A stretch of DNA of 64,000 nucleotides. Origin: Closterium sp. NIES-65 (lineage: Eukaryota > Streptophyta > Zygnematophyceae > Desmidiales > Closteriaceae). The notes below the pieces were generated by a model. It was not told the DNA's origin and did no database searches. It saw only the letters and a program-made list of their open reading frames with translations. Below are positions 50,536 to 61,180 of the stretch, in pieces (the stretch's first letter is position 1; every line of letters starts with the position of its first letter). The stretch is taken from assembly GCA_948144175.1 (NCBI GenBank), contig CANXME010002538.1, positions 2,199,501 to 2,263,500 on the forward strand, in the 5' to 3' direction. The translations under genes and the position numbers were made by a program.

Positions 50536-51609
50536 AGCGAGGCCGGAGTTTGGATGGGAGGTGAGACATGTTCAAGTTGCGCGTGTCAAGAAGCACCTGA
50601 TCTTTGACTGCTACTGAGTGATCTCGTCGCTGACGATCGGCATACTGCTTCAGGGAGGTCTGCATCGTGATGAGTCGTCGCTGAGTCTTCTCCCATAGCT
50701 GCTGCATAGTGGTGACAAAGTCGTGTGCGGCTTGGACGTGTGCTGGCGTGGTTGGCTGCTGTGGTGTGAGTGGTTCCCGTCCGTAACACAGGAAGGAAGG
50801 ATTTTTCCCTGTGGCCGCATGTGACACGTTGTTGTAAGCGAACTCTAGGGTCGGTAACTGTGTGTCCCAATGGCTGACGTCATCTTTGCAAGCTGTGCGC
50901 AGTAACTGTTCAACCACCTGATTGAGTCACTCGGTCTGTCCATCAGTTTGTGGGTGGTATACTGAGGACATCGCAAGTTTAGTCCCCAATAATCCCATGA
51001 GCTCCTTTCCGAACTTACTCGTGAATTTGGGGTCTCTGTCTGAGATGAGTGTAGCGGGGATGCCGTGGATGGTGATGATGCGGTCAAAGAAGAGGCGAGC
51101 AGTTGCTTCAGCTGTAGCTGTGGCGTTGGTCGGTATGAAGTGACCCATTTTGGAGAATTTATCGATGACCACGAGGATGGAATCATGTCCTCGTGAGGTT
51201 GAAGGAAATCTGTAATGAAGTCGAGGCTAACGACCTGCCATGGCTCCTCCGGTACAGGCTGAGGTTGAAGTAACCCTGCTTTTGCCTGCTTGCTGCTCTT
51301 CATCCGCTGGCACGTGTCGCAAGAGGTAACGAACTGCTGCACGTCTACTGCCATCCCAGGCCAGTAGTAATACTTCGCTATCCCTGCTAACATCTTCTTG
51401 CTCCCGAAATGTCCCGCGTAAGGTACGTCGTGAAACTCCTCCAATAGGATCTGCCGTAGCGGGGCGTAATTCGGTACCCAAATCTTTCTTGAACCCTTCC
51501 TTACAGCTAAGTCTTTCTCCCACTGTAACAACTTCTTGGTCTGTGCTGTAGCGATTTCTGCGTCCACGGAGTACCCATGTTGGAATAGACCCTTGAGCAG
51601 AAGGTTCAT
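50536..51609 (-). pseudogene. gypsy integrase (G2)
   Basis: Zinc domain: PYAGHFGSKKMLAGIAKYYY, then FVTSCDTCQRMKSSKQ (HHCC pattern). Core: PWQVVSLDFITDF, a frameshift near 51185, VIDKFSKMGHFIPTNATATA, TLISDRDPKFTSKF and YHPQTDGQTE. A TGA after this replaces an Arg codon (CGA expected). Then LPTLEFAYNNVSHAATGKNP and RDHSVAVKDQVLLDTRNLNM, the end of the core and the GPY/F approach. Confidence 0.85.
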
Positions 51610-51618
51610 CCCGTCAAG

Positions 51619-52731
51619 CTAGATGCTCGCTACATGTCCAGGGCGGCTCAACGCGTCTGCCTTGTTGTGTAGCCCGGGCTTGTAGACGATGTCGTAGTGG
51701 AAGTGAGTTTCTAGGAAGTCCACCCACCGCACCTGTCGTCGTGAGAGCGTAGGCTGCGACTTCAGGTATTTGAGACTGCAGTGGTCAATATAGATTGTAG
51801 TCTTGGCTCCCTCTAGGTAACACCTCCACGCCTTGAAGGCTATGACTATCGCTAAGGCTTCCTTGTCATGGATGGGGTAGTTCAGTTCTGCTCTGTGTAG
51901 CTTCTTACTGAGGTAGGCGATGGGCTGCAAACTGCGTCCGTGATCGTGCATCTGTACTGCTCTGACTGCTTGGTCACTAGCGTCTGCTTCCACCACGTAG
52001 TCCTTGTCTGGATCCGGTAAGATGAGTACCGGCACTGTAGTCAGTGGTGTTTGTAGCTGCTCCATGGCTTGCTGATGAGGGGTATCCCATTTGTAGGGCG
52101 TATCCATTTTCAGTAGGTCGGTCAATGGCGCTGTTATCTTTGCGTACTGCGGCACGAACCTGTTGTAGTAGTTGGCAAAGCCAAGGATCTGCTGCAACTC
52201 CTTCACGTTCTCCGATACTTCCCACTTCTTGACGGCTTCGATCTTCCGCGGGTCCATGTGTATGCCCTTGGCACTAACCATGTGCCCGAGAAACTGCACC
52301 TTCTTCAGGGCGAAGTCACTCTTCGACAGCTTCACGTAGAACTTGTTTTTCCGCAGGATCTTGAACACCTTCCGCAGATGCTCCACGTGCTCCTTCATGT
52401 TCTTGGAGTAGATGAGGATATCGTCCAGGTACACCACAACGCACTCGTCTAGTAGGGGTCGTAAGATGTGATTCATCTCCACCTGAAACGTTGCTAGTGA
52501 GTTGCAGAGTCCGAATGGCATCACCAAGAATTCATAGGAGCCGTATCTAGTACGGAACGCCGTTTTATGGACAGAGTTGTCCGCCATCTTGATCTGCCAA
52601 TAACCCGATCGTAGGTCCAGCTTCAAAAATACTGTTGCTCCATGCTGTTGATTGAGTAGGTCGTCTATGCGCGGTATGGGATATTTGTTTTTTACTGTCG
52701 GTTTGTTCAGTACGCGGCAGTCGATGCACAT
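51619..52731 (-). CDS. gypsy RT-RNase H (G2), 370 codons open
   Basis: The cleanest gypsy piece: MCIDCRVLNKPTVKNKYPIP, LKLDLRSGYWQIKMADNSVH, the catalytic VVYLDDILIYSKNMKEHVEH and FLGHMVSAKGIHMDPRKIEA. RNase H follows with YVVEADASDQAVRAVQMHDH, YPIHDKEALAIVIAFKAWRC, TTIYIDHCSLKYLKS and LETHFHYDIVYKPGLHNKAD. It ends at a TAG (51619-51621) where ATC-CAG-CTT would keep the frame open into the integrase. Polymerase and RNase H motifs look intact. Confidence 0.87.
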   Translation of the reverse strand: MCIDCRVLNKPTVKNKYPIPRIDDLLNQQHGATVFLKLDLRSGYWQIKMADNSVHKTAFRTRYGSYEFLVMPFGLCNSLATFQVEMNHILRPLLDECVVVYLDDILIYSKNMKEHVEHLRKVFKILRKNKFYVKLSKSDFALKKVQFLGHMVSAKGIHMDPRKIEAVKKWEVSENVKELQQILGFANYYNRFVPQYAKITAPLTDLLKMDTPYKWDTPHQQAMEQLQTPLTTVPVLILPDPDKDYVVEADASDQAVRAVQMHDHGRSLQPIAYLSKKLHRAELNYPIHDKEALAIVIAFKAWRCYLEGAKTTIYIDHCSLKYLKSQPTLSRRQVRWVDFLETHFHYDIVYKPGLHNKADALSRPGHVASI

Positions 52732-52827
52732 CCGTAAACTGCCGTCTGGTTTTGGAGTGAAGAGGACTGGTGCACCGTAGGGAGAGGTGGATGGGCGGAT
52801 CAGATGTCTGTCCAGTAGATACTCTAT

Positions 52828-53951
52828 CTATTTCTTCATGTCTGTCAGCTCGGTCGGACTCAGTCGGTATGGTGCACGTGAGACGGGTTTTGCACCTGGT
52901 TCCTCCACGATCTCGTGCTCGTGGGTGCGTGCTGGAGGTACGTCTGCGGGTAGGTTGTCAGGCATTATATCCTTGTACTGCTCCAACACCTCCTTTACTA
53001 CTGCAGGTAGCTCCGAACTCGGCTTCTCCTCCTCTGCTGCTACCATAACCAGTGCTAAGTATCCCCTGTTACTCTCGTTCACAGTCCGTTCGAACCGTGC
53101 CAGTGTCGTTTCAGGAACGCTCCCTGTATCCGTCCAGCTTTGCAGCTCCACTCGTTTCCCGTTGTTGTAGATGCACGCCTTCCGGTTGACCCAGTCGATC
53201 TCGGGGTTGAACCGCTTCAAGAAATCTCGCCCCAAGATGAAATCCAAGCCCTTGATATTCGTGATCGGTAACGTCGTCTTCCACCTCAGCGCCCCTATGT
53301 GCAGCTACAGTGATGCTTCGCCGTGGATGGGAAGTTTCGTACCATCCACCATCGTTGCCGTGAACTTGGTCTCCTTCGAAAATTCTCCAATTTTCTCCAA
53401 CGTTGTTGCTGCTCCGAGTAACTGTAGATGGTCTCGCTTATAGGATCGTAGGGTACGTCGAATAGATCATCCCTTGGTCCTCCGCTCAAAGCTGCTGACT
53501 CGATATCAGTTTCCAACTGAGTAGGGTTAGAAGGATTTATCCGAGGCCAATTCAGCTTCGTCTTGGCCTGGAACCTTCCCTTAAGCCTTTGCAGCTGTGT
53601 AGGCTTCTCTTGTGGGCAATGGGGAGCCTTAACTCTATGCTGCGGAGAGAGAATATGAACTCATTGGAACGCACGACCCTTTTCAACGCTCCAGAGTGGT
53701 TTGCCCAACTTTTCAGGTGCCTGAAAAATGTCTCAATGCTTTTTCTTGGCCTCGAAATCTCCCCTGGATTTTTTAAAGGCTTGAAAACCTGGAGAGGGAA
53801 TATTCTTACTCTCGGAGGTGTTCAGGTGGAGTTTCCCGGTCGGTGCAGAGTCTTGTTTCGCGGAGCCTCCATTTGTCTCGGCCATTTCCCCTGTTGCCGG
53901 CCAGTCGTGAGGTTTTAAATTCGCGCCATCATGTCCTCCTTTTTTCGCCAT
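52828..53951 (-). pseudogene. gypsy protease and spacer (G2)
   Basis: Two frames: PRDDLFDVPYDPISETIYSY (53295-53516) and GLDFILGRDFLKR-type text leading to TRTHEHEIVEEPGAKPVSRA and SPTELTDMKK (52828-53247). The region that should carry the LVDSGA motif is deleted between EQQQ and WRKLEN (about 53410-53425), so the protease active site is missing here although it is present in G1. Lys/Glu/Pro-rich spacer at 53550-53951. Confidence 0.78.
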
Positions 53952-53987
53952 CGTGGATGTCGCACTGTTGTTGCCCTGCAGCTCCGC

Positions 53988-54844
53988 TCATGCCTTCATC
54001 ATTTTCCAACACGCCAAGAGTCGATGTCCTACTGCGCCGCAAAATTCGCACTTCTCATATTTTGTCGGCCGCTGCTTCGCGTCGATCTTGTCGATATCCA
54101 TCGGGTCGGTGGTCGTGGGTGGTGCCCATCGCTCCGTGCCGAATGATCTGTTTGCCAAGCGTCGTCGTGTTTCAGGTTGATCTCGCATCAACGCATCGAA
54201 TCTCTCTGCTGCACACACCATGTCGCGGTAGTTGTTGTAGTTTGCGGCAATCACCTGTTGGCGGAGTTCCATCTTTAGCCCCTCAGTATACGCTTGGATT
54301 TTTTCCCGTTCGGTCAGGTCAGTAAGTCGGTTGAAAAGGCTCTCCATCTCCTGCGTGTACTGTGTTACACTGCCAAACTGTTTATACCGATGAATCTGCT
54401 GTGGCGCCATAAAGCTGAATTGATTGGTTCGAAACGTTGAATTAAAGCTTCCCGAAACTGCGTCCATGACCCCTCGCCTCGGATCTTATTGCTGTTGTAA
54501 ATCCACTCGAGCGCTGGGCCTCGTAACAGTGTCGCTGGGAGCCGAATCTGCATTACGTCGTGTGTCGGGGTCGTACAGTCAACGGCTTTGAAGTAAATTT
54601 TGACAGTCGCAATGAATCGACGAACGTCAGTGTCTCTTGCATTCGGATTGAATGTCTCCGGTAGCCTTGGTAGTGCCGCCTCAAGATTCATTGTAGTTGC
54701 TGCCGCTGCTGCTGGGTGAAGTGTCATTGTAGCCGCTGCTGCTGCTGACGTCGCTGCTGCATTCGCCGCTGCATTCGTTGATGCCGTGGCGGCCGCCGAC
54801 TGGTTCGCGAGAAGCTCCTCTATTCGCTGGAGTACCGCTCGCAT
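53988..54844 (-). pseudogene. gypsy gag (G2)
   Basis: N-terminal frame 54365-54844: MRAVLQRIEELLANQSAAAT, Ala-rich tract, LPRLPETFNPNARDTDVRRF, IATVKIYFKAVDC. The second frame 53988-54467 continues QIHRYKQFGSVTQYTQEMES, LTDLTEREKIQAYTEGLKME and a zinc knuckle CEFCGAVGHRLLACW (C-x2-C-x4-H-x4-C). One frameshift around 54400-54460 separates the two halves. This is a standard retrotransposon gag core with knuckle. Confidence 0.83.
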
Positions 54845-55316
54845 CCGGTCCAGGTCGGTGTGTAACTCTGCAATTTTCTGTACGGAACTATCACCTCCAT
54901 TTGGCGATCTATGAGAAATGTTGCGACGAAAATAAATGAATTTCAGGCGCTGGTCATCTTACTGTGAGTCGAGTTGAGTGCATAAATGACGAGGGCTGAT
55001 TCTGTAGATCGCGTAGTTCTCCCTTAGTCGAAATTCGCGTCTGATCTCGGCCGTTGAGAAGAAATTCGATCTGACGCTCCAAATTCCAACGTTTTTGGGA
55101 GAAATTATCAGGACCGTTGAGATTCGAATCGATCCGACGGTCGAGATTCCAAATTTTTCACTACTGGACCTGAGGAGTGATCGAAAACCGGTTCGAGGGG
55201 GACATTAGAAAAAAGCGCAGAACTGGTTCACGTAAACGAAATCGGCGATTTCCGTCGTCGCCCCCGCGGTTTTAAAAGCTAGGTTTACGCGGTCGAAAAT
55301 CTTGGCGTCTAAAGAG

Positions 55317-55329
55317 GCTCTGAATACCA
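55317..55329 (-). other. PBS of G2
   Basis: TGGTATTCAGAGC on the minus strand, four bases from the LTR end; the initiator-Met type with one inserted T. Confidence 0.78.
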
Positions 55330-55333
55330 AGTC

Positions 55334-55708
55334 TGAAGATCTAGGATCGAGCTCACAAAGGGAATTGTAATTGAACTGAGTTGAATCATCACCTGGGTAC
55401 AACACGAGGCAATATATAGGCTCGACACAAGGCCCCGTAACCAGGTGTTACGCAAAGGTTCCGCGGGTCGCGAAGCGTCCCGAACAGAACCTTCCCGAAT
55501 TCGGTAGAAGGCAATTCGGTGGCAACCGAAAAGCCAGAATTCGGTGCACGCAACCTAGCTCGGTGCTATAACTATAATAAAATATAGGAAAGCACCTAGC
55601 CTAGAAAATCAAGCAATTCATGCATGCATAAAATTCTCCTATGCTAAAAATAGCATAACATATTAAAGGCAAGCAAGAATAGCTGGCATAAGCCGTCGTA
55701 CTCTTACA
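55334..55708 (-). repeat. 5' LTR of G2 (375 bp)
   Basis: Starts TGTAAGAGTACGACGG at 55708 and ends AGATCTTCA at 55334, with TATATAT at 55412-55418 as a likely TATA box. Aligns with the LTR at 43635-44001. Confidence 0.85.
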
Positions 55709-55953
55709 TCTACCCCACTGGAGCCTACACAGACTATAGAATATAAGCCTGACTCACCCCCATAGGCAAAGTGGGGGAGAACAAGAGGTCAAAAGACCAA
55801 TCAAGCAAAGCAAAGCAGGCTCAGAGTGGATCACAACGTCACCACACATTCCGAGCACAAGTTCAAGGCCACAAGGCCAGTTCACATTCAAGATCATATA
55901 TATAAAGGTAAACAAGCAAGTGCAGGTATAGATAGATCACAGTACAAGCAAGG

Positions 55954-58010
55954 TCAAGAAGTGAGCAAGTGAGGCCAAGTAGGCACAAGACCTAGCATCG
56001 TACAGCAGCGCTGATGATCACAAGGCGGAAGTGCCTTGGTGAAGATATCAGCACTGTTGGCCTGAGCGGCCACATGAGCCAGGCGCAGCTGACAACGCTG
56101 CTGCAGCTCACGAGCAAGGAAGTAACGAAGAGCAATGTGCTTCGTTCTATGCTCCAGTCTGTGCTCCCGACACAAGGCCAGCATGGCCTTGTTGTCTACG
56201 TACAGAACTGGAGGAGAACGAGGCGGCTCTCTCAGGTCGGTGAGCAGGTAGGTGAGCCAATGTAGCTCCTGTGCAGCCATGGCCCCCGTGTAGATCTCAG
56301 CCTCACAGCTGGAGCCGAGAACAGAAGACGAGCGGGTGGACCGCCACGAAACAGAGCCGGAACCAAGGGTGAAGGTGTAACTCTGTGACGACTACTGCGT
56401 AGCCTGGTCGTCAGCCCAAGAAGCGTCTGCATGACAGGTGAGGACCATTGAACGACGCCCTCCAAGCACTTGCCCCATGCCTGACCTACTGCACAAGTAG
56501 TGCAACACCCTCTTCGCTGTCGCCATGTACTCTGGTCGGTGTCTCCCAGGAGCAACATAGCGTGCCAAGATGCTAAGAGGGTATGCAAGGTCAGGTCGAG
56601 TGCAGTTCATCAGGTACATGAGGCAGCCAACAAGCTATGGGTACGGGCCACTCGGCTCTACGGACTCATCCAAAGGCAGAGTTGAGAGCGAGTTGCGAGT
56701 AGACAGAGGAGTGGCCTTAGGCGAGGAGTACGTGAAGTCGAAGCGCTGAAGGACCTGCTGCACCATGTGTGACTGAGTCAGGGTAATGGTGCGCTGTGCT
56801 CTGTCCCAGGTGATCTGCAAGCCAAGGTAGCTGCGGAGTTCACCCAGGTCTGTGCACGTGTATCTCTTTTGCAGCTCGGACTTCACGTTGGCGAGTCCAG
56901 CACTGTTAGCAGTGGCAAAGACCAAGTCGTTGACGTACAGGAGGATGTAGAAACAGCGACGGGCTGGCAGTAGAAGGAGCAGACCCAAGAGCCGCAAGTG
57001 TAGTCCTCAGTGTGTCGTGCCACTCACGAGGCGCCTGGCGGAGATCGTAGACTGGCCGCCGGAGGCTCCACTGGGTACCAGGAGGAAACGACCCAGTGAC
57101 GCCAGGTGCGCGGCGCAGTCACATCTCGTCGTGCATGCTGCCCTGCAGAAAAGCTGTGCTGAAGTCAAGAGAGTGAAGCTCGTAGTCGCGCTGAGCGGCT
57201 ATGTGCAGCAGCACCCGAAGAGTGGTCATCTTTGGGGTGGGAGAGAAGGTCTGAAAGTAGTCAACTCCCTGCTGCTGACTGAAGCCTCGAGCCATGTAAC
57301 GCGCCTTGAAGACAGGCGGAGAACCCGACGGCCGCTTCACCCTTAAAATTCACATGCCAATTACGATGTTCGCCCCAGGTGGGGGAATCTCGTTGACGTA
57401 GGTGCCTGTGGACTTCCAGGAAGCCATCTTTGCGTCCATGGCTGACTGCCACTGTGAGGAGTAGGGACCCTCGATCGCCTCAGCGTACGATCGAGGAGAC
57501 TGCATTAGAGTCTCCCTCTGGGGCAATCAACATGGACACGAGATGAGGCAAAGCAGCAGCAAAACACTGGAACTCCTCGTGCCTCTCCTCAAGGATGTCC
57601 GTGCTCAGAGCACACTCACCCCCGACGGACGGAGGACAGACAGACTCAGACTCAGCAACAAGACTAGCGGCGTAGTCTAGACGACAGCGAGCAGCAAAGT
57701 CGACAAGCTCAGCAACCAAGGCAGACGCAGCAGCGGATTCAAAGGAAGGGTCAGTGACAACAATAGCAAGGAGACGCATGTCAGAAGGATTTGCAGCACG
57801 AAGAGAGTTAGACTACGGGTCCGCAAGAGTAGGAAGAGAGGACTCTGGAGGAGACGGCAACGGGACACGCTGAGGAGCAGTGGAAGGATGCAGTGCCATC
57901 TGGTGTGTGCCTCGAACCGCAGGAGGACGGGGACGCGGAACAGGACCACTAGTGTGAGCAGCACGAATAGGCGACGCAGGACGAGACGCAGGCTCACGAC
58001 GCTCAACAAG
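55954..58010 (-). pseudogene. copia RT and RNase H (D)
   Basis: RNase H piece 55954-56280 (VLYVDNKAMLALCREHRLEH, SADIFTKALPPCDHQR, end WPHLLTS). A CAG-to-TAG stop in the QSSQSY motif lies near 56395 and a GAG-to-TAG near 56636. RT appears in two blocks, 56635-56997 (LLYVNDLVFATA, again with Asn for the first Asp of YVDD; LRSYLGLQITWDRAQ) and 57119-57340 (RYMARGFSQQQGVDYFQTFS, SLDFSTAFLQGS). Codons around 56955 are deleted (the TDTSLPP segment). The pre-RT region runs to 58010. Confidence 0.82.
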
Positions 58011-58880
58011 ACCTACTGTAGGACCAGTGTAGGGAGAAGGAGCAGGCAGGGGAGAGGCGACTTGTAGCTGTGGCTGCGACTGGATAGTCTATGGACACCG
58101 TAAGGGAGGAGCAAAACCAGGAGAGGGCGAGAGACTAGGAACCTGCTCAAGGAGCGGAACGAAGTACGGCCGCGGCCGCTCAGCTCCTCTTGAAACAGCA
58201 GGGACAGCATCAGTACCCGCAGCAGCTGCACCAGCGCGAGCAGCACCTCTAGCTCCAGCAGCGCCAACTCTTACACCCTCAGAAGTACCAGCGCCAGAAG
58301 CACCTCCAGCGCCAAAACCCCCAGCAGCTCCAGTACCTCCAGCACCACCCACAGCACCTCCAGCAGGACCAACTCCAGTAGCCCCAGCAGCACCCCCAGT
58401 CCTAGCAGCTCCAGTACCGTCAGTACGAGCACCTCCAGGACCAGGGTCTCCAGTACCTCCAGCGGCGACCCTAGGGTCAGCAGCAACAGTAGCACCTCCA
58501 GCTCGAGCAGCACGGCTCCTGCACAGGGCAAACCACTCGCGTAGCTCCAGTGGAGAGGGTAGCTCCCGCCGAGACGAAGCACCCGAAGGACCCCTTCACC
58601 CAGCACCGCGAGAGGCCACAGGAGCAGACACAGTACCCTTAGGCTCCACACCCCCAGGCTCAGCACCCCAAGGCTCAGCACCCCCAGGATCAGCACCCCA
58701 AGGCTCCGCACCCCCAGGCTAAGCACCCCTAGGCTCAGCACCCCCAAGCTTAGCACCCCAGCCTCAGCACCCCAAGGCTCAGCACCCCTAGCAGCACCAG
58801 ATTCAATAGCTACCTCTATAGGCTCGTCTGCGTCTACCTGGGACACACGTGACGAGGCAGGACCCTGAGGGGGGAGAGGG
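58011..58880 (-). pseudogene. copia linker (D)
   Basis: PRPYFVPLLEQVPSLSPSPG followed upstream by Ala/Gly/Val-rich low complexity (58200-58520). A GGAEPGGAE-like 15-bp array lies at about 58640-58800 (plus-strand CAGCACCCCCAGGCT units). Confidence 0.68.
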
Positions 58881-59950
58881 TCTACCGGGGGGTGACCAGG
58901 CGCAAATTGGAGCGACGGCGGGGGGAGGGGCGTAGTGCGATAGGGGAAGAGACGGTAGTAAGGAACCGACTCGTCAAAGGTGACGTCCTCCGAGGACAAA
59001 ACATGGCGCGAGGTGGGGTGGTAAAACTGCCAACCAGGCGCATCAGGGGGGAAGCCAAGGAAGATGAGGGAACAGCACAGGGGGACATCTTGTCCGCGGA
59101 CAAGTCGCGGAGAAACGCCCGAGATCCCCAAACACGAAACGGAGACGCATCGCCAACCTTCCCCGTCCACCGCAAGGTAGGGGAGGTCTCCGGCAAGGAG
59201 ACCTGGGGCTGAAGGTTGATCCGATGCGCTGCGTACTGAACTGCAAACGGCCATAGAAAATGGGGAGCAGCCGCATGGATCATGGACGTACGAGCGACGT
59301 CCATGACCATGCCAATGCGGCGCTCAGCAATCCCATTTTGTTGTGGAGAGGCTGGAAGCGTGAACGTCTGACGGATGCCCTGTGGACGACAGAAGGCTCC
59401 CACAAGGGCAGAGGAAAACTCCCCGCCTCTTTCAGAGTGCAGACGCATAATAGGATAGTCTGAGCCGAAGCTCTCTCTGAGCTGGAGATGAGCCGCGCGG
59501 ATCCAGTCGATCAACACCTCAGTGACGTCACCCTTGCTGCGCAAGGGGAACACCGTGGTGTAAGGCGAGTAGTCGTCAACCACCAACACGAAGTAACGCT
59601 CGTGACCCTGGCCACGAACGCGCGCGGGGCCCCACACGTCCATGTGAAGAGTCTGCAGCGGAGCCTCTGTCGAAGGAAACTTGGAAGAGTGAAGGGCGGC
59701 GCGCTGCCGCCCCTCGACACAAGGAATACAGGTAGGGGTAGGCCCCGGAGGAAGGGGAGGGAGGGACCGGGGGAGACCACAGACAAGGTAACGGGAGGCC
59801 ATGCCTCGAAGACGAGGCAGGGAGGGGTGACCCAAGCGGTGGTGCCTGAGGAGAGTCCGGTGGGACAGGAGGTGACACGAGCAGGGAGCAGACTTAGGAC
59901 CAGACCTGGACGCCGCAGCAAACATCTGACCTGACGCAGCTACCTGACCA
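58881..59950 (-). pseudogene. copia integrase (D)
   Basis: 347-codon frame (58882-59925). Pre-integrase LLRHHRLGHPSLPRLRGMAS with CIPCVEGRQRAALHSS; core LHMDVWGPARVRGQGHERYF, VVDDYSPYTTVFPLRSKGD, LHSERGGEFSSALVGAFCRP and QQNGIAERRIGMVMDVARTS. The second catalytic position reads HSERGGEF where sisters have HSDRGGEF, so that Asp is Glu here. A loss of bases near 59070 (AVPSSSLAS for AVPCVFLGF) shifts the tail into the frame 58271-59254. Confidence 0.84.
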
Positions 59951-59952
59951 GA

Positions 59953-61180
59953 CTAAGCAATCGGAGGAGACTCAGTAGTTAGTGTGTACAGGCTTGATCC
60001 CGGCTGACGGGTAAACGTGGCCAAGTGTCGGCCCGTCCGAGCACACGTGCAGTTGGTCACTCGCTGACTCGCAGGAGTGAGCTGGTCAACCCCCCCATCC
60101 TGGAGATCAGCACCACTCACCAAGTTCGTAGAGAACGAGGGGAGGTAGAGACCGGACAGGGTGCCAGAGGGGGCCGCCGGACACGGTAAGACAGTGGAGA
60201 AGCGGGCAAGGACAGGACCCCCAGAGGGGTCCGCCAGGGAGACTGCAACTGGCCGACTAAGCGGCGTAAGCATGGTGCGGTCTCGAAAGAAGGAGCGGGA
60301 AGCACCCGAGTGAAGGGTGAAGGTGTGTAAGGCCTTAGCCAACGTGGTACCTAAGAGAGCAGACTCACCAGTGTCTGGGGCAGCGGACGCACTAGCACCT
60401 AGAGCAGCAACCTCACCAGCACCTAGAGTAGTTGCGTCAATGCCGGGGTCAGGCGGGACACACAGATAACAGTCACCCTCATCACTAGTAGACACAACAT
60501 ACATGGCAGAAAGAATGGGATCATAATCGTGATCAAAGATAGCAACCCCCAACCTAAGCAGCTCACCCCAGCGGGGGATCTCAGTGGCGTCAGGGAACGT
60601 GAGATGCCAAGCGTCCGTCAGGCGGCCGAAGCAACGCTGGGTGGTTTGCGGGCCACCGCACTGCTCACCTGTGCGGTCGACGGGACGCAGGACGTAGGCA
60701 CAAGGACCAGCACCCCCACTTCGCTGACGCGCAGCGTACCAGTCACCAAGCTGCTGGGGGAGCGGGGTCTCAGGAGTGCGCTGCTGCTGCAGGCGCTGAC
60801 CACCACCAAAGCCGCTCCGCTGTGCAGAGCCACCCCGACTAGCTCCACCTCCGCCACCGCCACCTCCGCCACCGCCGCCACCGCCTCCTCCTCCGCTCCC
60901 ACCGCCACCACCGCCGCCTCCTCCACCTCCATCGCCGCCACCGAAGCCCCCACCCCCGCCACCACTCCCACCGCCACCCCCACCCCTTCCGCCGCCTCCA
61001 CTGCCCCTGCCAGCTCCTCCAGCGCCCTTGCCCCCCTTTCCCTTGCCGATGCAGCGTCTCCCGCTAGGGGCAGACGCAGCGCCGACCGACTCGGTGCCAA
61101 CGAAGTCGATGGCAGCAGTAGAGGCAACAGAGGGCAAAAGGAGGGAGGGGTAGCACCCCTCAAAGAAGGGGGCACGAGGG
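59953..61180 (-). pseudogene. copia gag C-terminus, Cys/His segment and protease in one frame (D)
   Basis: The only copy in which poly-Gly, Cys/His segment and protease share one uninterrupted frame (59953-61137). It reads SAPSGRRCIGKGKGGKGAGG, the Gly tract, QRSGFGGGQRLQQQRTPETP, C-x13-C-x3-Q-x4-C and CFGRLTDAWHLTFPDATEIP. Then come AILSAMYVV-like text, FTLHSGASRSFFRDRTMLTP and LYLPSFSTNLVSGADLQDGG. The protease active site reads LHSGAS; the catalytic Asp of LDSGAS is His, so it is dead. Stop at about 59953 (GAG to TAG). This frame suggests the ancestral family had a single gag-pol ORF. Confidence 0.83.

Larger units (their letters stand above)
50536..55708 (-). mobile_element. Ty3/gypsy element G2, 3' end missing
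   Basis: Minus-strand gypsy: 5' LTR (55334-55708), PBS, leader, gag, protease, RT, RNase H and integrase, ending inside the integrase C-terminus (KLRPRFGS) where it meets copia F. The chromodomain and 3' LTR are lost. The 5' LTR abuts TCTAC inside the 3' LTR of D, so G2 landed in D. Same family as G1. Confidence 0.9.
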
